A stretch of DNA of 64,000 nt from Crossiella sp. S99.2 (GTDB lineage: Bacteria > Actinomycetota > Actinomycetes > Mycobacteriales > Pseudonocardiaceae), in NCBI RefSeq assembly GCF_023094165.1, contig NZ_JALMDK010000002.1:881541-945540 (forward strand), given 5' to 3'. Each line of letters begins with the position of its first letter. Position 1 is the stretch's first letter. The position numbers were made by a program, and so were the translations under genes. Positions 27,411 to 35,122 of this stretch are shown piece by piece. Under the pieces are notes generated by a model. That model searched no databases, was not told where the DNA came from, and saw nothing but the letters and a program-made list of their open reading frames with translations.

Positions 27411-27465
27411 GTTGGCCCAACTCGTACGCCAAGTTGGGCCAACTTGGCGTACGAGTTGGCCCAAC
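27411..27465. repeat. TTGGSCCAA/CGTACG palindromic repeat, locus D (55 bp)
   Basis: An almost perfect 55-bp palindrome between the convergent glpD and EspG stops. Three cores alternate with two CGTACG boxes: GTTGGCCCAACTCGTACGCC, then a centre GTTGGGCCAAC (27433-27443), then its mirror. There is one mismatch pair in the whole element. Confidence 0.9.
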
Positions 27466-27468
27466 TGG

Positions 27469-28266
27469 TCAGGCTGGGGTGAGGAGGTCGGTGAGGACCT
27501 CTTCGAGGTGTTGGGTGAGGCGGCGGGTGTCGACTGGGGCGATGGTGCTCCAGGCGGCGGCGCCGTCCTGGCTGCGGCGGGTTTGCAGGTAGCGGCCCGC
27601 TGGGGTGTCGAAGAAGCCGATCACCCGGTCGGCTCGGCGGCGGCGGGCCCACTGCTCCTTGGCGGCCACGCCGAACTGGCCCAGGTCGCCCGCGTCCTTG
27701 GTCATCTCGGTGATGACCTGGGCGTCCTCCGGGCGGATGCCGCGTTCGATCAGTTCCGGGCCCAGGCGGTCCGCCGAGTTGCCCGCGGCCGCGGCGGCGG
27801 CGTCCAGGTCGGCGCTGGGCAGGGTGACCGAGCGGCCGGGACCCGCGGGCAGCGGGCGCAGCACGGCGATGGCCTCGCGGGGCAGGCTCAGGCCGGAGAC
27901 GGCCTTGACGGTGAGCTGACCGGAGTCCAGCACGGCCAGCGCGCCCTCCTCCTCGCGCGCGGCGGCCAGCACCCGCACGCTGCGGCCCAGCCACAGCCTG
28001 CCGTCCACCTCGCGCGCCGGATCGGCGAGCAGGTGCAGTAGTGCGGAGAGTTCGGCGTCCACCGCGACCGGGCGGCCCAGGCCGCGGGACTCCAGCGCGT
28101 CCCAGGCCTGTCGTTCCAGCCCGGCCCGCTCGGTGTGCGTGCGGCCGGGGGAGGGCACCTTGATCACCAGTGGTGGCTGGCCGAGGCCGAGGTGCTGCCA
28201 CAGCACGTCGAACTCCAGCGCGGTCAGCGCGAACGGCTCCCGCAGGCCCTGCTCGAACAGGGTCAC
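27469..28266 (-). CDS. ESX secretion-associated protein, EspG family
   Basis: 265-residue EspG-like cytosolic chaperone. The start FALTALEFDVLWQHLGLG and the later RPLPAGPGRSVTLP and GYFDTPAGRYL-type segment (here GFFDTPAGRYLQ) are the usual landmarks. Known EspG proteins bind PE-PPE pairs and deliver them to the type VII secretion ATPase. The start is GTG 28266, overlapping the PPE-like gene (GTGA); the frame is open far upstream, but that sequence is an antisense shadow of the PPE-like gene. It is the last gene of a small ESX substrate operon. Confidence 0.85.
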   Translation of the reverse strand: MTLFEQGLREPFALTALEFDVLWQHLGLGQPPLVIKVPSPGRTHTERAGLERQAWDALESRGLGRPVAVDAELSALLHLLADPAREVDGRLWLGRSVRVLAAAREEEGALAVLDSGQLTVKAVSGLSLPREAIAVLRPLPAGPGRSVTLPSADLDAAAAAAGNSADRLGPELIERGIRPEDAQVITEMTKDAGDLGQFGVAAKEQWARRRRADRVIGFFDTPAGRYLQTRRSQDGAAAWSTIAPVDTRRLTQHLEEVLTDLLTPA

Positions 28267-29411
28267 TCGCCGATCACCGGGGGCGCGTACTGGCGGGCGT
28301 CGCCGAAGACATCGTCGTCCTCGACCAGGAAGCTCTGGTGTTCCCCGTCCTCCTCGCGCCGGGCCCGTCCCACCGGCGCGGCTGCGGCCGAGCGGGCCGC
28401 CGGCGCTGGTTCGGGGTCGAGACCGAGCACGCCGTCCGGGGCGGCACTGCCGCGGCGGGATTCGGCGAGGTGGGTGGCCTCGGCCGCGTCCCAGGCCGGT
28501 CGGTGCTGCGGACCGGGACGGGTGGTCGCGGCCGAGGAGGTGGTGCTCTCCACGCGAGGGTGCGGCAGCCCGCGGGCGGGCGCCGGGGTGGTGCCGGTGC
28601 CGGACGGCGCGGTGGCACTGGTTCCGGTGCTGGGCGCGGGGGTGGCCGGGGGCGGGGTGACGACGCCGCTGAGCCGGGTTCCGGGTCCGACCGGAGCGGT
28701 GCTGCTGCCCGTGGCCGCGGGTGCGCCGGGGCGAGGCGGGGCGGGCACCGGCGCGGAGCCGGAACGGCCGCTGACCGGGCTGGGGGCGCTGCGGGCCGGG
28801 GGGACCAGGCGGGGCCGGGCCGGGGGTGGCGCGGTGGCGCCGATCGGGCCGCTGCTCTGCGGGCTGCCGTGGCCGGTGTCCAGGTGCAGTTCCGGCGGTT
28901 TGCTGAACTGGCCCAGCGTGGACACATTGGCCGCGGTGGTGGTCTGGTAGACCTCCATCACCTCGAAGGCCCGCTGTTCGGCCGCGCTCTGCGCCGCCTC
29001 CTGGATCTCGTAGTCGGTCTGCCCGCCGAAGAGGTGCACCACGCCGGTGACCAACGGGTTCGGCTTCTCCGCGCTGACTTCCTTCGGCGCCGGCATGTCG
29101 GCGCGGGCCTTGCCCACGTACTCGGCCTGGAGTTCCGCGGACACCCGCATCACCTCGGCGCCCGCCTGCGCGTCCCTGGCCCACTGGGCCAGCGGGTGCA
29201 GCGCGGCGTCGGCGGCCTCGGCGGCTTTGCCGGTCCAGTCCGCCCTGGAGTTGCCAAGGGCCTGCTTGATGTCGGCGTCGATGTCGGCCAGCGCCGCGGA
29301 CATGTCCGACCAGCGGGTGATCGAGGCGGCTGAGGCGGCCGGCCCCAGTCCGTTGTGCAGCTGTCCGTACAGCTCCGCGTGCGAGTAGCCCTGCCAGCGG
29401 TGGTCACTCAT
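28263..29411 (-). CDS. PPE-like type VII secretion substrate
   Basis: 382 residues. The N-terminal about 165 residues are helical and PPE/WXG100-like: the WTGKAAEAADAAL turn lies between two long helices, and a YxxxE export motif (YEIQE) is near its end. A long Pro/Ala/Ser/Thr-rich low-complexity tail follows, ending in an acidic EDDDVFGDARQY segment. It overlaps the EspG gene downstream, and a small ESX-type protein is encoded 15 bases upstream, so the three probably form a secreted pair plus chaperone. The surface or secreted role is unknown. Confidence 0.78.
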   Translation of the reverse strand: MSDHRWQGYSHAELYGQLHNGLGPAASAASITRWSDMSAALADIDADIKQALGNSRADWTGKAAEAADAALHPLAQWARDAQAGAEVMRVSAELQAEYVGKARADMPAPKEVSAEKPNPLVTGVVHLFGGQTDYEIQEAAQSAAEQRAFEVMEVYQTTTAANVSTLGQFSKPPELHLDTGHGSPQSSGPIGATAPPPARPRLVPPARSAPSPVSGRSGSAPVPAPPRPGAPAATGSSTAPVGPGTRLSGVVTPPPATPAPSTGTSATAPSGTGTTPAPARGLPHPRVESTTSSAATTRPGPQHRPAWDAAEATHLAESRRGSAAPDGVLGLDPEPAPAARSAAAAPVGRARREEDGEHQSFLVEDDDVFGDARQYAPPVIGE

Positions 29412-29426
29412 TCCTCGCCCCCTTGC

Positions 29427-29813
29427 TCAGCAGCCGCTGGTGCGCACCGAGTCGGCGTTCCCGCGCTCGGTGGCGCGGTACTCGTACTCGACTTCCTGGA
29501 GCGCCCGGACCGCGGTCTGCAACTGCTGCTGGTAGCCCTCCAGGGCACTGAGCGCGGCATCGCCGCCGTCCATGGAGCGGTCGTTGAACTTCTGCGCGGC
29601 CTCATCGCTCACCGGATCACCGGCCCAGGGCCGCATCCGCAGGTCGGTGCGGGCGTGCCCGATCTGCGGGGTCAGCTTGTCCAGCGCCTTCTGGAACGCC
29701 TTGCGCATGGTCGGGATGGCGGCCTGTTCGACCCGGACCCGCGATCCGCCGCCGTTGACGGCGTCGAGACCGGACTGCACTGCGTCGCCACTGGCGGAAT
29801 TGGTGCGCGGCAC
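29427..29813 (-). CDS. Small ESX-type (PE/WXG100-like) protein
   Basis: 128-residue helical protein without a signal peptide. A Trp-Ala-Gly turn (MRPWAGDPVSDEAAQKFNDR) separates two helices, and YRATE near the C-terminus fits the YxxxD/E type VII export signal. It is longer than a classical WXG100 protein and is most likely the partner of the PPE-like protein encoded 15 bases downstream. GTG start at 29813. The upstream 100 bases contain CACTGT/ACAGTG half-sites (29848-29867). Confidence 0.7.
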   Translation of the reverse strand: MPRTNSASGDAVQSGLDAVNGGGSRVRVEQAAIPTMRKAFQKALDKLTPQIGHARTDLRMRPWAGDPVSDEAAQKFNDRSMDGGDAALSALEGYQQQLQTAVRALQEVEYEYRATERGNADSVRTSGC

Positions 29814-29913
29814 GGTGTCTCCCCGAACTGGACAATCCTTGAGCGGCCACTGTAGCGACCGACAGTGATCACTTGGGGTGGTCTCCGTAACGATCCCACC
29901 TACCGGTGAACTG

Positions 29914-30495
29914 TCAACGGGCCATCAGGGTGGTCATGGCCGCGGTCGCCACCTCCTGTGCGGATGCGCACATCGCGTCCAGGCCCGGCGGCGCCGCGTT
30001 GCCCGCGTCGCCGAACTGGATGTCCAGGAACTGGCCCTGCGCCACGTCCACCTCGACGTTGCAGAAGCGGGTCTGCTCGGCGGTGCGCACGATCACCGCG
30101 GGGAATTCCGCCACCGTGGCGGCCTTGACGTCGGCCTGGGCGGTCTCCTCCAGCCACACCCCGACGCCCTGCACCAGGACCAGTCCGATGCGCACGGTGA
30201 GCGCCCTGGTGGAGTCGCGGAAGTCGCACACCTTGGCGTTGCCCATGGTCGGGTAGCGGGTGGGCAGCGGCGGCCGATCCATGCCCAGGGTCCGGCGCTG
30301 GCGGGTGGTCAGCAACGTGCACGGGTCCACCCGATCGAGTTTGATCTCGCGCGGGCGGGGCGGCAGCGAGATCGACGGGGTGGTGATCGCCACCGGCGGC
30401 GGGTTGGGCGCGGTGGGCTTGGCCGGCGGGGGCGTGCACGCGGCGAGGACGAGGCAGCCGAGCAGCAGCGCGGGCAGCCGGAGCGGTCTCGACAT
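29914..30495 (-). CDS. DUF3558 lipoprotein
   Basis: 193-residue secreted lipoprotein. The signal peptide with lipobox LAAC is followed by a Pro/Thr spacer and the DUF3558 core, which opens with LDRVDPCTLLT and contains paired cysteines (VCDF, FCNVEVD, MCASA). DUF3558 proteins are commonly encoded next to EspG/PPE-like genes in Pseudonocardiales, as here, which suggests a cell-surface role linked to ESX export, but the function is not established. ATG 30495 is the start that gives the signal peptide. Confidence 0.82.
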   Translation of the reverse strand: MSRPLRLPALLLGCLVLAACTPPPAKPTAPNPPPVAITTPSISLPPRPREIKLDRVDPCTLLTTRQRRTLGMDRPPLPTRYPTMGNAKVCDFRDSTRALTVRIGLVLVQGVGVWLEETAQADVKAATVAEFPAVIVRTAEQTRFCNVEVDVAQGQFLDIQFGDAGNAAPPGLDAMCASAQEVATAAMTTLMAR

Positions 30496-30515
30496 GCTGG
30501 GCACGCTAGCCGACC

Positions 30516-31055
30516 TCAGACGACCAGGGACCAGGCGAGCACGTCGTGCAGGTCGCCGTCGACCGTGGTGGCCTGGTGCAGGGTGGCCTCCAGGGTGAAG
30601 CCGCACTTCTCCGCGACCCGGCGGGAGGACTCGTTGGCCGCGGCGTGCCGGTAGCCGATCCGGCGCAGGCCGAGGCCGTCGATGCCGAAGCGCAGGGCGG
30701 TCTGCAGGGCCTGGGTCATCACGCCGCGGCCGCGGTGCTCCGGATGCGTCCAGCAGGCCGCGGAACCGATGCCGCGCACCAGGTCCAGGTCCTTGAGGCC
30801 GACCTCGGCGAGCAGTTCGCCGGTGGTCGGCTCGGCCACCGCCCAGGAGCAGCGCAGGTCGTCCTGCCACTCCCGCTCGCGCAGCGCGATGTAGCGGCCC
30901 GCGCTGTCCAGGTCCTCGATCTGATAGCCGGTGACCCAGCGCAGCAGCTCCGGGTCGACGAAGGCCGCCAGCACCGCGGGCCGGTCGTCCAGCAGCCGGT
31001 CCGCCCGCAGCTGCCGCAGGTAGTACGCGCCCGCGTTGATCTCCACCGGCTCCAT
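30516..31055 (-). CDS. GNAT N-acetyltransferase (RimJ/RimL type)
   Basis: 179-residue acetyltransferase. The acetyl-CoA pyrophosphate loop is HPEHRGRGVMTQAL, followed by the RimJ/L-type NESSRRVAEKCGFTLEATL and HDVLAWSLV at the end. It would acetylate a protein N-terminus or small amine in the cytosol; the substrate is unknown. It is on the same strand as, and close to, the DUF1707 genes, with a 10-base gap, so cotranscription is likely. Confidence 0.85.
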   Translation of the reverse strand: MEPVEINAGAYYLRQLRADRLLDDRPAVLAAFVDPELLRWVTGYQIEDLDSAGRYIALREREWQDDLRCSWAVAEPTTGELLAEVGLKDLDLVRGIGSAACWTHPEHRGRGVMTQALQTALRFGIDGLGLRRIGYRHAAANESSRRVAEKCGFTLEATLHQATTVDGDLHDVLAWSLVV

Positions 31056-31065
31056 GCCGCAGAAC

Positions 31066-31530
31066 CTACTTGCGCTTCTTCTTGCGCTTCTTGCTGCCCT
31101 GTCCGCCGTTCCAGTCCTCGCCCCACAGCGAGCCGTACACCGCGCCGACGCCCATCAGCACGAAGATCCACCACCACCAGCCCAGGAAGATCAGCAGCGG
31201 GATCCAGGCCGCGCCGAGCACCACCAGGCTCACCGCTGCGGCCCGCTGGGCGGGCGTGCGCGGATCGGTGGGGACCGCGACCTCGCCGCCGCCCTCGATC
31301 TTGGCCACCGCGGCGGTGGCCGGCACGCCGTCGAAGCGCGGGTGCGGTTCGGGCAGGTCGGCGAACAGCTCGCGCAGTTCGCCGCGGGTCATCGAGGCGG
31401 CCACCTTGCCCGCCCGCTGGTCGTACTCGGTGAGTTGCAGCCTGCCCACGGCGAAGTGCTCGCCGAGCGCGCTCAGCGCCGCGGATCGTTCGGTATCGCT
31501 GATCCGCAGTTCAGGCTCGTTGTCCGGCAC
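31066..31530 (-). CDS. DUF1707 membrane protein
   Basis: 154 residues. The N-terminal DUF1707 domain (LRISDTERSAALSALGEHFAVGRL and EYDQRAGKVAASMTRGEL) is followed by two adjacent hydrophobic segments around LLIFLGWWWWIFVLMGVG. The C-terminal tail is strongly basic (KKRKKKRK). DUF1707 is a small helical domain of unknown function, often with membrane helices in actinobacteria. It is the second of two tandem DUF1707 genes, 9 bases apart. GTG start at 31530. Confidence 0.8.
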   Translation of the reverse strand: MPDNEPELRISDTERSAALSALGEHFAVGRLQLTEYDQRAGKVAASMTRGELRELFADLPEPHPRFDGVPATAAVAKIEGGGEVAVPTDPRTPAQRAAAVSLVVLGAAWIPLLIFLGWWWWIFVLMGVGAVYGSLWGEDWNGGQGSKKRKKKRK

Positions 31531-31539
31531 AACCCGATG

Positions 31540-32034
31540 CTACTTCGGCTTGAACCGCTGCACTCCCGCCACGATCCCGGCCAGCACCAGCACGCCGATG
31601 GCGGCCGCGGTCAGCATGGCCAGCGAGGCCGGCAGCCGGTCCACGATGGCCAGGGTGAAACCGCCGCCCGCCAACAGGGTCAGCCCGGCCACCGGCACGC
31701 CGATCAGCACCGCCAGCACTTTGGCCACGGTGTGCGCGTTGTCGTTGGCCTGCGACCGCATCGGCGCCATCGCCATTGGCATCGCCACCTGCTCGGTCAG
31801 CGGCTGGTACTGCAGCGGCGCGGGCAGCTCGAAGGTCGGGTGCGGCGCGGGCAGGTCCTCGAAGAGCATGGACAGCTCCCGGCGGGTGCGCGCGGAGACC
31901 GCGATGTTGGCCCGCTCGCCGAATTCCTCCGCGGTCAGCCTGCCGACCCGCAGGTGCTCGCCCAGCAACCGCTCGGCCTCGGTCCGCTCGGTGTCCCCGA
32001 TCCGCAGCTCGACGTGATCCCCATGTGTGCTCAC
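31540..32034 (-). CDS. DUF1707 membrane protein (paralogue)
   Basis: 164 residues with the same layout as its neighbour: DUF1707 domain (LRIGDTERTEAERLLGEHLRVGRL, then EEFGERANIAVSARTRREL), a Pro/Met-rich linker, and two helices (VAKVLAVLIGVPVAGLTLLAG and LAMLTAAAIGVLVLAGIVAG). It lacks the basic tail. GTG at 32034 is the family-type start. Two direct repeats CTTTTGGCTA lie upstream and may control the pair. Confidence 0.8.
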   Translation of the reverse strand: MSTHGDHVELRIGDTERTEAERLLGEHLRVGRLTAEEFGERANIAVSARTRRELSMLFEDLPAPHPTFELPAPLQYQPLTEQVAMPMAMAPMRSQANDNAHTVAKVLAVLIGVPVAGLTLLAGGGFTLAIVDRLPASLAMLTAAAIGVLVLAGIVAGVQRFKPK

Positions 32035-32074
32035 ACGGTTGACGTTAGGGATCGGGGACCGCCATGCCCTCGGC

Positions 32075-32105
32075 CTTTTGGCTATCGGTCGCCGACTTTT
32101 GGCTA
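32075..32105. promoter_or_regulatory. Direct repeats upstream of DUF1707 genes
   Basis: CTTTTGGCTA occurs at 32075-32084 and again at 32096-32105, spaced 21 bp start to start, i.e. two helical turns on one DNA face. On the minus strand they lie about 40-70 bp upstream of the DUF1707 start, a position suited to an activator or repressor. Confidence 0.35.
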
Positions 32106-32153
32106 GGGCTGCCTCGGCGCGGCTATCGCGGGCGTGGCTGTGCGGAGGCGGCC

Positions 32154-32423
32154 CTAGGGCTGGCTGACGAAGCCGTCGTGCGCCTCGGCCAGCTCCTCCA
32201 GGTGGTCCTGCCAGCAGGTGGCCGCCAGGCCGTCGGGGGCGGTCTCCAGGACCACCACCCAGTCCACGTCCTCGGCGTCGTCCTCGCCGGCGAGCATCTC
32301 GCGGTGCACGCCGCCGACCACCCAGCCGTCGGCGCGCAACTCCGCCGCGATGTCCTCCGCTTCCTGGCGATCGTGCAGGACCAGCAGGAGACTCTGATTT
32401 TCAGTCTGGATTGGACTGTCCAC
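32154..32423 (-). CDS. Small acidic protein downstream of accA3, unknown
   Basis: 89-residue cytosolic protein without recognised domain. It reads like a small alpha/beta fold (SLLLVLHDRQEAEDIAAELRADGW, then DWVVVLETAPDG) and is rich in Asp and Glu. It starts (GTG 32423) 5 bases after the accA3 stop on the same strand and is therefore part of the carboxylase operon. Such small ORFs are conserved next to accA3 in related genomes as far as I recall, but I know of no function. Confidence 0.65.
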   Translation of the reverse strand: MDSPIQTENQSLLLVLHDRQEAEDIAAELRADGWVVGGVHREMLAGEDDAEDVDWVVVLETAPDGLAATCWQDHLEELAEAHDGFVSQP

Positions 32424-32428
32424 TCTGG

Positions 32429-34183
32429 TCAGTCTTTCAGCTCGCAGAGCACCGAGCCCTGGGTCACCGTCTCCCCGGCCTTGGCGGACAGGCCGGTGAC
32501 GACGCCGTCCTTGTGCGCGGTGACCGGGTTCTCCATCTTCATCGCCTCCAGCACCACGAGCAGTTCGCCCGCGCTGACCCGCTGGCCGTCCTCGACCGCG
32601 ACCTTGACGATGGTGCCCTGCATGGGCGCGGCCACCGCGTCGCCGGAGACCGCGGCCCCGGCCTTGCCACCGGCCCGCTTGCGCGGCTTGGCCTTGGCCG
32701 CGGGCGCGCCGCCGCCGATGGCCAGGTCGCCGGGCAGCGAGACCTCCAGCCGACGGCCGCCGACCTCGACCACCACGGTCTGCCGCGGGGCGTCCTCCTC
32801 GGCCTCGGCGCCGGCGCCGAAGGGCGGGATGGTGTTGTCGAACTCGGTCTCGATCCACCGGGTGTGCACGGTGAAGCCGTCCTCGGCGGTGAACGCCGGA
32901 TCGCGCACCACGGCCTGGTGGAACGGGATCACGGTGGCCATGCCCTCGACCACCAGCTCGTCCAGGGCGCGCCGGGAGCGTTCCAGGGCCTGCTCGCGGG
33001 TCTCGCCAGTGACGATCAGCTTGGCCAGCAGCGAGTCGAACTGGCCGCCGATCACGCTGCCGCTCTCCACGCCCGCGTCCACCCGCACGCCGGGGCCGGT
33101 GGGCGGCAGGAACCGGGTGACCGTGCCGGGGGCCGGCAGGAAGTTGCGCCCGGCGTCCTCGCCGTTGATGCGGAACTCGATCGAGTGGCCGCGGGGTTCG
33201 GGGTCGGCGTCGAAGCGCAGCTTCTCCCCGGCGGCGATGCGGAACTGCTCGCGCACCAGGTCGATCCCGGCGGTCTCCTCGCTGACCGGGTGCTCGACCT
33301 GGAGCCGGGTGTTGACCTCCAGGAAGGAGATGGTGCCGTCCTGGCCGACCAGGAACTCCACTGTGCCCGCGCCGTGGTAGCCGGCCTCGGCGCAGATCGC
33401 GCGGGCCGCGGTGTGGATGGTGGCGCGCTGTTCGGTGGAGAGGAACGGCGCGGGGGCCTCCTCGACCAGCTTCTGGTGGCGGCGCTGCAGTGAGCAGTCG
33501 CGGGTGCCGACCACGATCACGTTGCCGTGCGTGTCCGCCAGCACCTGGGCCTCGACATGCCGCGGCTTGTCCAGGTAACGCTCCACGAAGCATTCGCCGC
33601 GGCCGAAGGCGGTGACCGCCTCGCGCACCGCGCTGTCGAACAGCTCCGGGATCTCTTCCAGGGTGCGGGCCACCTTCAGGCCGCGCCCGCCGCCGCCGAA
33701 CGCGGCCTTGATCGCCACCGGCAGGCCGTGCTCCTTGGCGAAGGCGACGATCTCCGCCGGACCGTTGACCGGGTCCTTGGTGCCGGGCACCAGCGGGGCG
33801 CCCGCGCGCAGCGCGATGTGCCGGGCGGTCACCTTGTCGCCGAGGTCGCGGATGGCCTGCGGGGCAGGGCCGATCCAGGTCAGGCCCGCGTCCAGCACCG
33901 ACTGGGCGAACTCGGCGTTCTCGGAGAGGAAGCCGTAGCCGGGGTGCACCGCGTCCGCGCCCGCGCGCTTGGCCACGTCGATCAGCTTGTCCGCGACCAG
34001 GTAGGACTCGGCCGCGGTGGCGCCGCCCAGCGCGAAGGCCTCATCGGCCAGGCGCGCGAACGGCGCGTCCCGGTCCGGGTCGGCGTAGACCGCGACGCTG
34101 GTCAGCCCGGCGTCCCGGCAGGCCCTGATGACTCGGACGGCGATCTCACCGCGGTTGGCGATGAGCACCTTGCGCAGTGGCAC
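32429..34183 (-). CDS. accA3: Acyl-CoA carboxylase alpha subunit (biotin carboxylase + BCCP)
   Basis: 584-residue biotin-dependent subunit. The biotin carboxylase half begins [20 protein letters not shown] and has the ATP-grasp loop [12 protein letters not shown] and [15 protein letters not shown] motif (here [13 protein letters not shown]). A linker leads to the biotinyl domain, with the biotin-accepting Lys549 in EAMKMENP. Actinobacterial AccA3 supplies carboxybiotin to several AccD subunits for malonyl- and methylmalonyl-CoA synthesis. GTG 34183 is the family start. Its beta subunit (46075) and the biotin ligase (51215) are in the same window. Confidence 0.95.
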   Translation of the reverse strand: MPLRKVLIANRGEIAVRVIRACRDAGLTSVAVYADPDRDAPFARLADEAFALGGATAAESYLVADKLIDVAKRAGADAVHPGYGFLSENAEFAQSVLDAGLTWIGPAPQAIRDLGDKVTARHIALRAGAPLVPGTKDPVNGPAEIVAFAKEHGLPVAIKAAFGGGGRGLKVARTLEEIPELFDSAVREAVTAFGRGECFVERYLDKPRHVEAQVLADTHGNVIVVGTRDCSLQRRHQKLVEEAPAPFLSTEQRATIHTAARAICAEAGYHGAGTVEFLVGQDGTISFLEVNTRLQVEHPVSEETAGIDLVREQFRIAAGEKLRFDADPEPRGHSIEFRINGEDAGRNFLPAPGTVTRFLPPTGPGVRVDAGVESGSVIGGQFDSLLAKLIVTGETREQALERSRRALDELVVEGMATVIPFHQAVVRDPAFTAEDGFTVHTRWIETEFDNTIPPFGAGAEAEEDAPRQTVVVEVGGRRLEVSLPGDLAIGGGAPAAKAKPRKRAGGKAGAAVSGDAVAAPMQGTIVKVAVEDGQRVSAGELLVVLEAMKMENPVTAHKDGVVTGLSAKAGETVTQGSVLCELKD

Positions 34184-34363
34184 GGCACCTCCATGTGCTG
34201 GCGACCCGGAACGACACGTTCTTACGAGACGACACGTCATCGAAAAGGGTGGTGTTCGGCGAGTCTAGGGTCCAGGGGTGATGCACTGGGCGAGAGCAAC
34301 CTCACGTGCCGTGTCCGCGTTGGTGGTATGAGCACGTTGGGTGAACGACGGAGGTGAAGTGCG

Positions 34364-35116
34364 GTGGCCGAGCAAACGGCCAGGGTGCCACGGGCGGTGA
34401 AGGTCGCGATGTGGTCGTCCGCGGTGCTGACGGTCGCGGCGTTGCTGGGTTCGGCTGTGCTGCGGGAGGCCCCGTCGGCCTCGGGCGGCGTGTCGGGTTC
34501 GGCCCTGTCCAGCGCCGAGCTGCGTGCTCCGGCCAGCAGCCCGCCCGCCGGGCCCTCGTTGCGCTGCGGCTCCGGTCCGTGCGTCGAGGTGGACAGCGCC
34601 ACCCTGGACGGGGTGAAGGTGGAGCTGCTCGCCGACGCGGCGGGCGAGTCCAGCCGGGTGCGGTTCAACGAGGGCGGCGACTCCCAGCTCAACGTGCACG
34701 AGACGCTGGCCATCTCCTTGGGCGGCCGGGTGCAGAAGGGCTCGCTGACCTGCGTGGCCACCAGCAAGCACCAGTCCTGCCTGGTCACCTTCGCCCAGTC
34801 CGGCGACGGCTCCAGGATGGGCACGCTGTACGAGAAGCCGCCGGGCAGGCCGTGGGTGCGGGTGGAGGCCTCCTACCCGTCCGACCTGGGCGTGTTGCAG
34901 CTGCGGGATGTGAACAACGACGGCATCCCCGAGGTGCTCAGTGTGGAGACCGCCTGCGACGGCAACGGCAACTTCCAGGGCTGCAAGCGGTTCGTGCTCC
35001 GGGTGTTCAACCACGACGGCAGCTTCGTCGGCTGCACCGCGGTGGTGAACCGCAAGGAGCTGCTGCCCGGCTGGCCCAATCTGGCGCCGACCAAGCAGCA
35101 GCTCCGGGAGTGCTGA
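34364..35116 (+). CDS. Membrane-anchored exported protein, unknown
   Basis: 250 residues. An N-terminal signal anchor (VAMWSSAVLTVAALLGSAVL) is followed by a Ser/Pro-rich spacer and an extracellular domain with six Cys (CGSGPCVEV, LTCVATSKHQSCL, TACDGNGNFQGCKR, FVGCTAV). DVNNDGIPEVL is a DxDxDG calcium-loop-like motif of the kind seen in FG-GAP repeats. I do not recognise the family. It is divergent from accA3 across 180 bases and nearly touches the convergent transporter gene. GTG start. Confidence 0.65.
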   Translation: MAEQTARVPRAVKVAMWSSAVLTVAALLGSAVLREAPSASGGVSGSALSSAELRAPASSPPAGPSLRCGSGPCVEVDSATLDGVKVELLADAAGESSRVRFNEGGDSQLNVHETLAISLGGRVQKGSLTCVATSKHQSCLVTFAQSGDGSRMGTLYEKPPGRPWVRVEASYPSDLGVLQLRDVNNDGIPEVLSVETACDGNGNFQGCKRFVLRVFNHDGSFVGCTAVVNRKELLPGWPNLAPTKQQLREC

Positions 35117-35122
35117 GCGGGT

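Noticed and set aside
28267..29184. Upstream extension of the EspG reading frame
   Set aside because: The extension is antisense-phase sequence inside the PPE-like gene; GTG 28266 with the GTGA overlap gives the correct EspG length.
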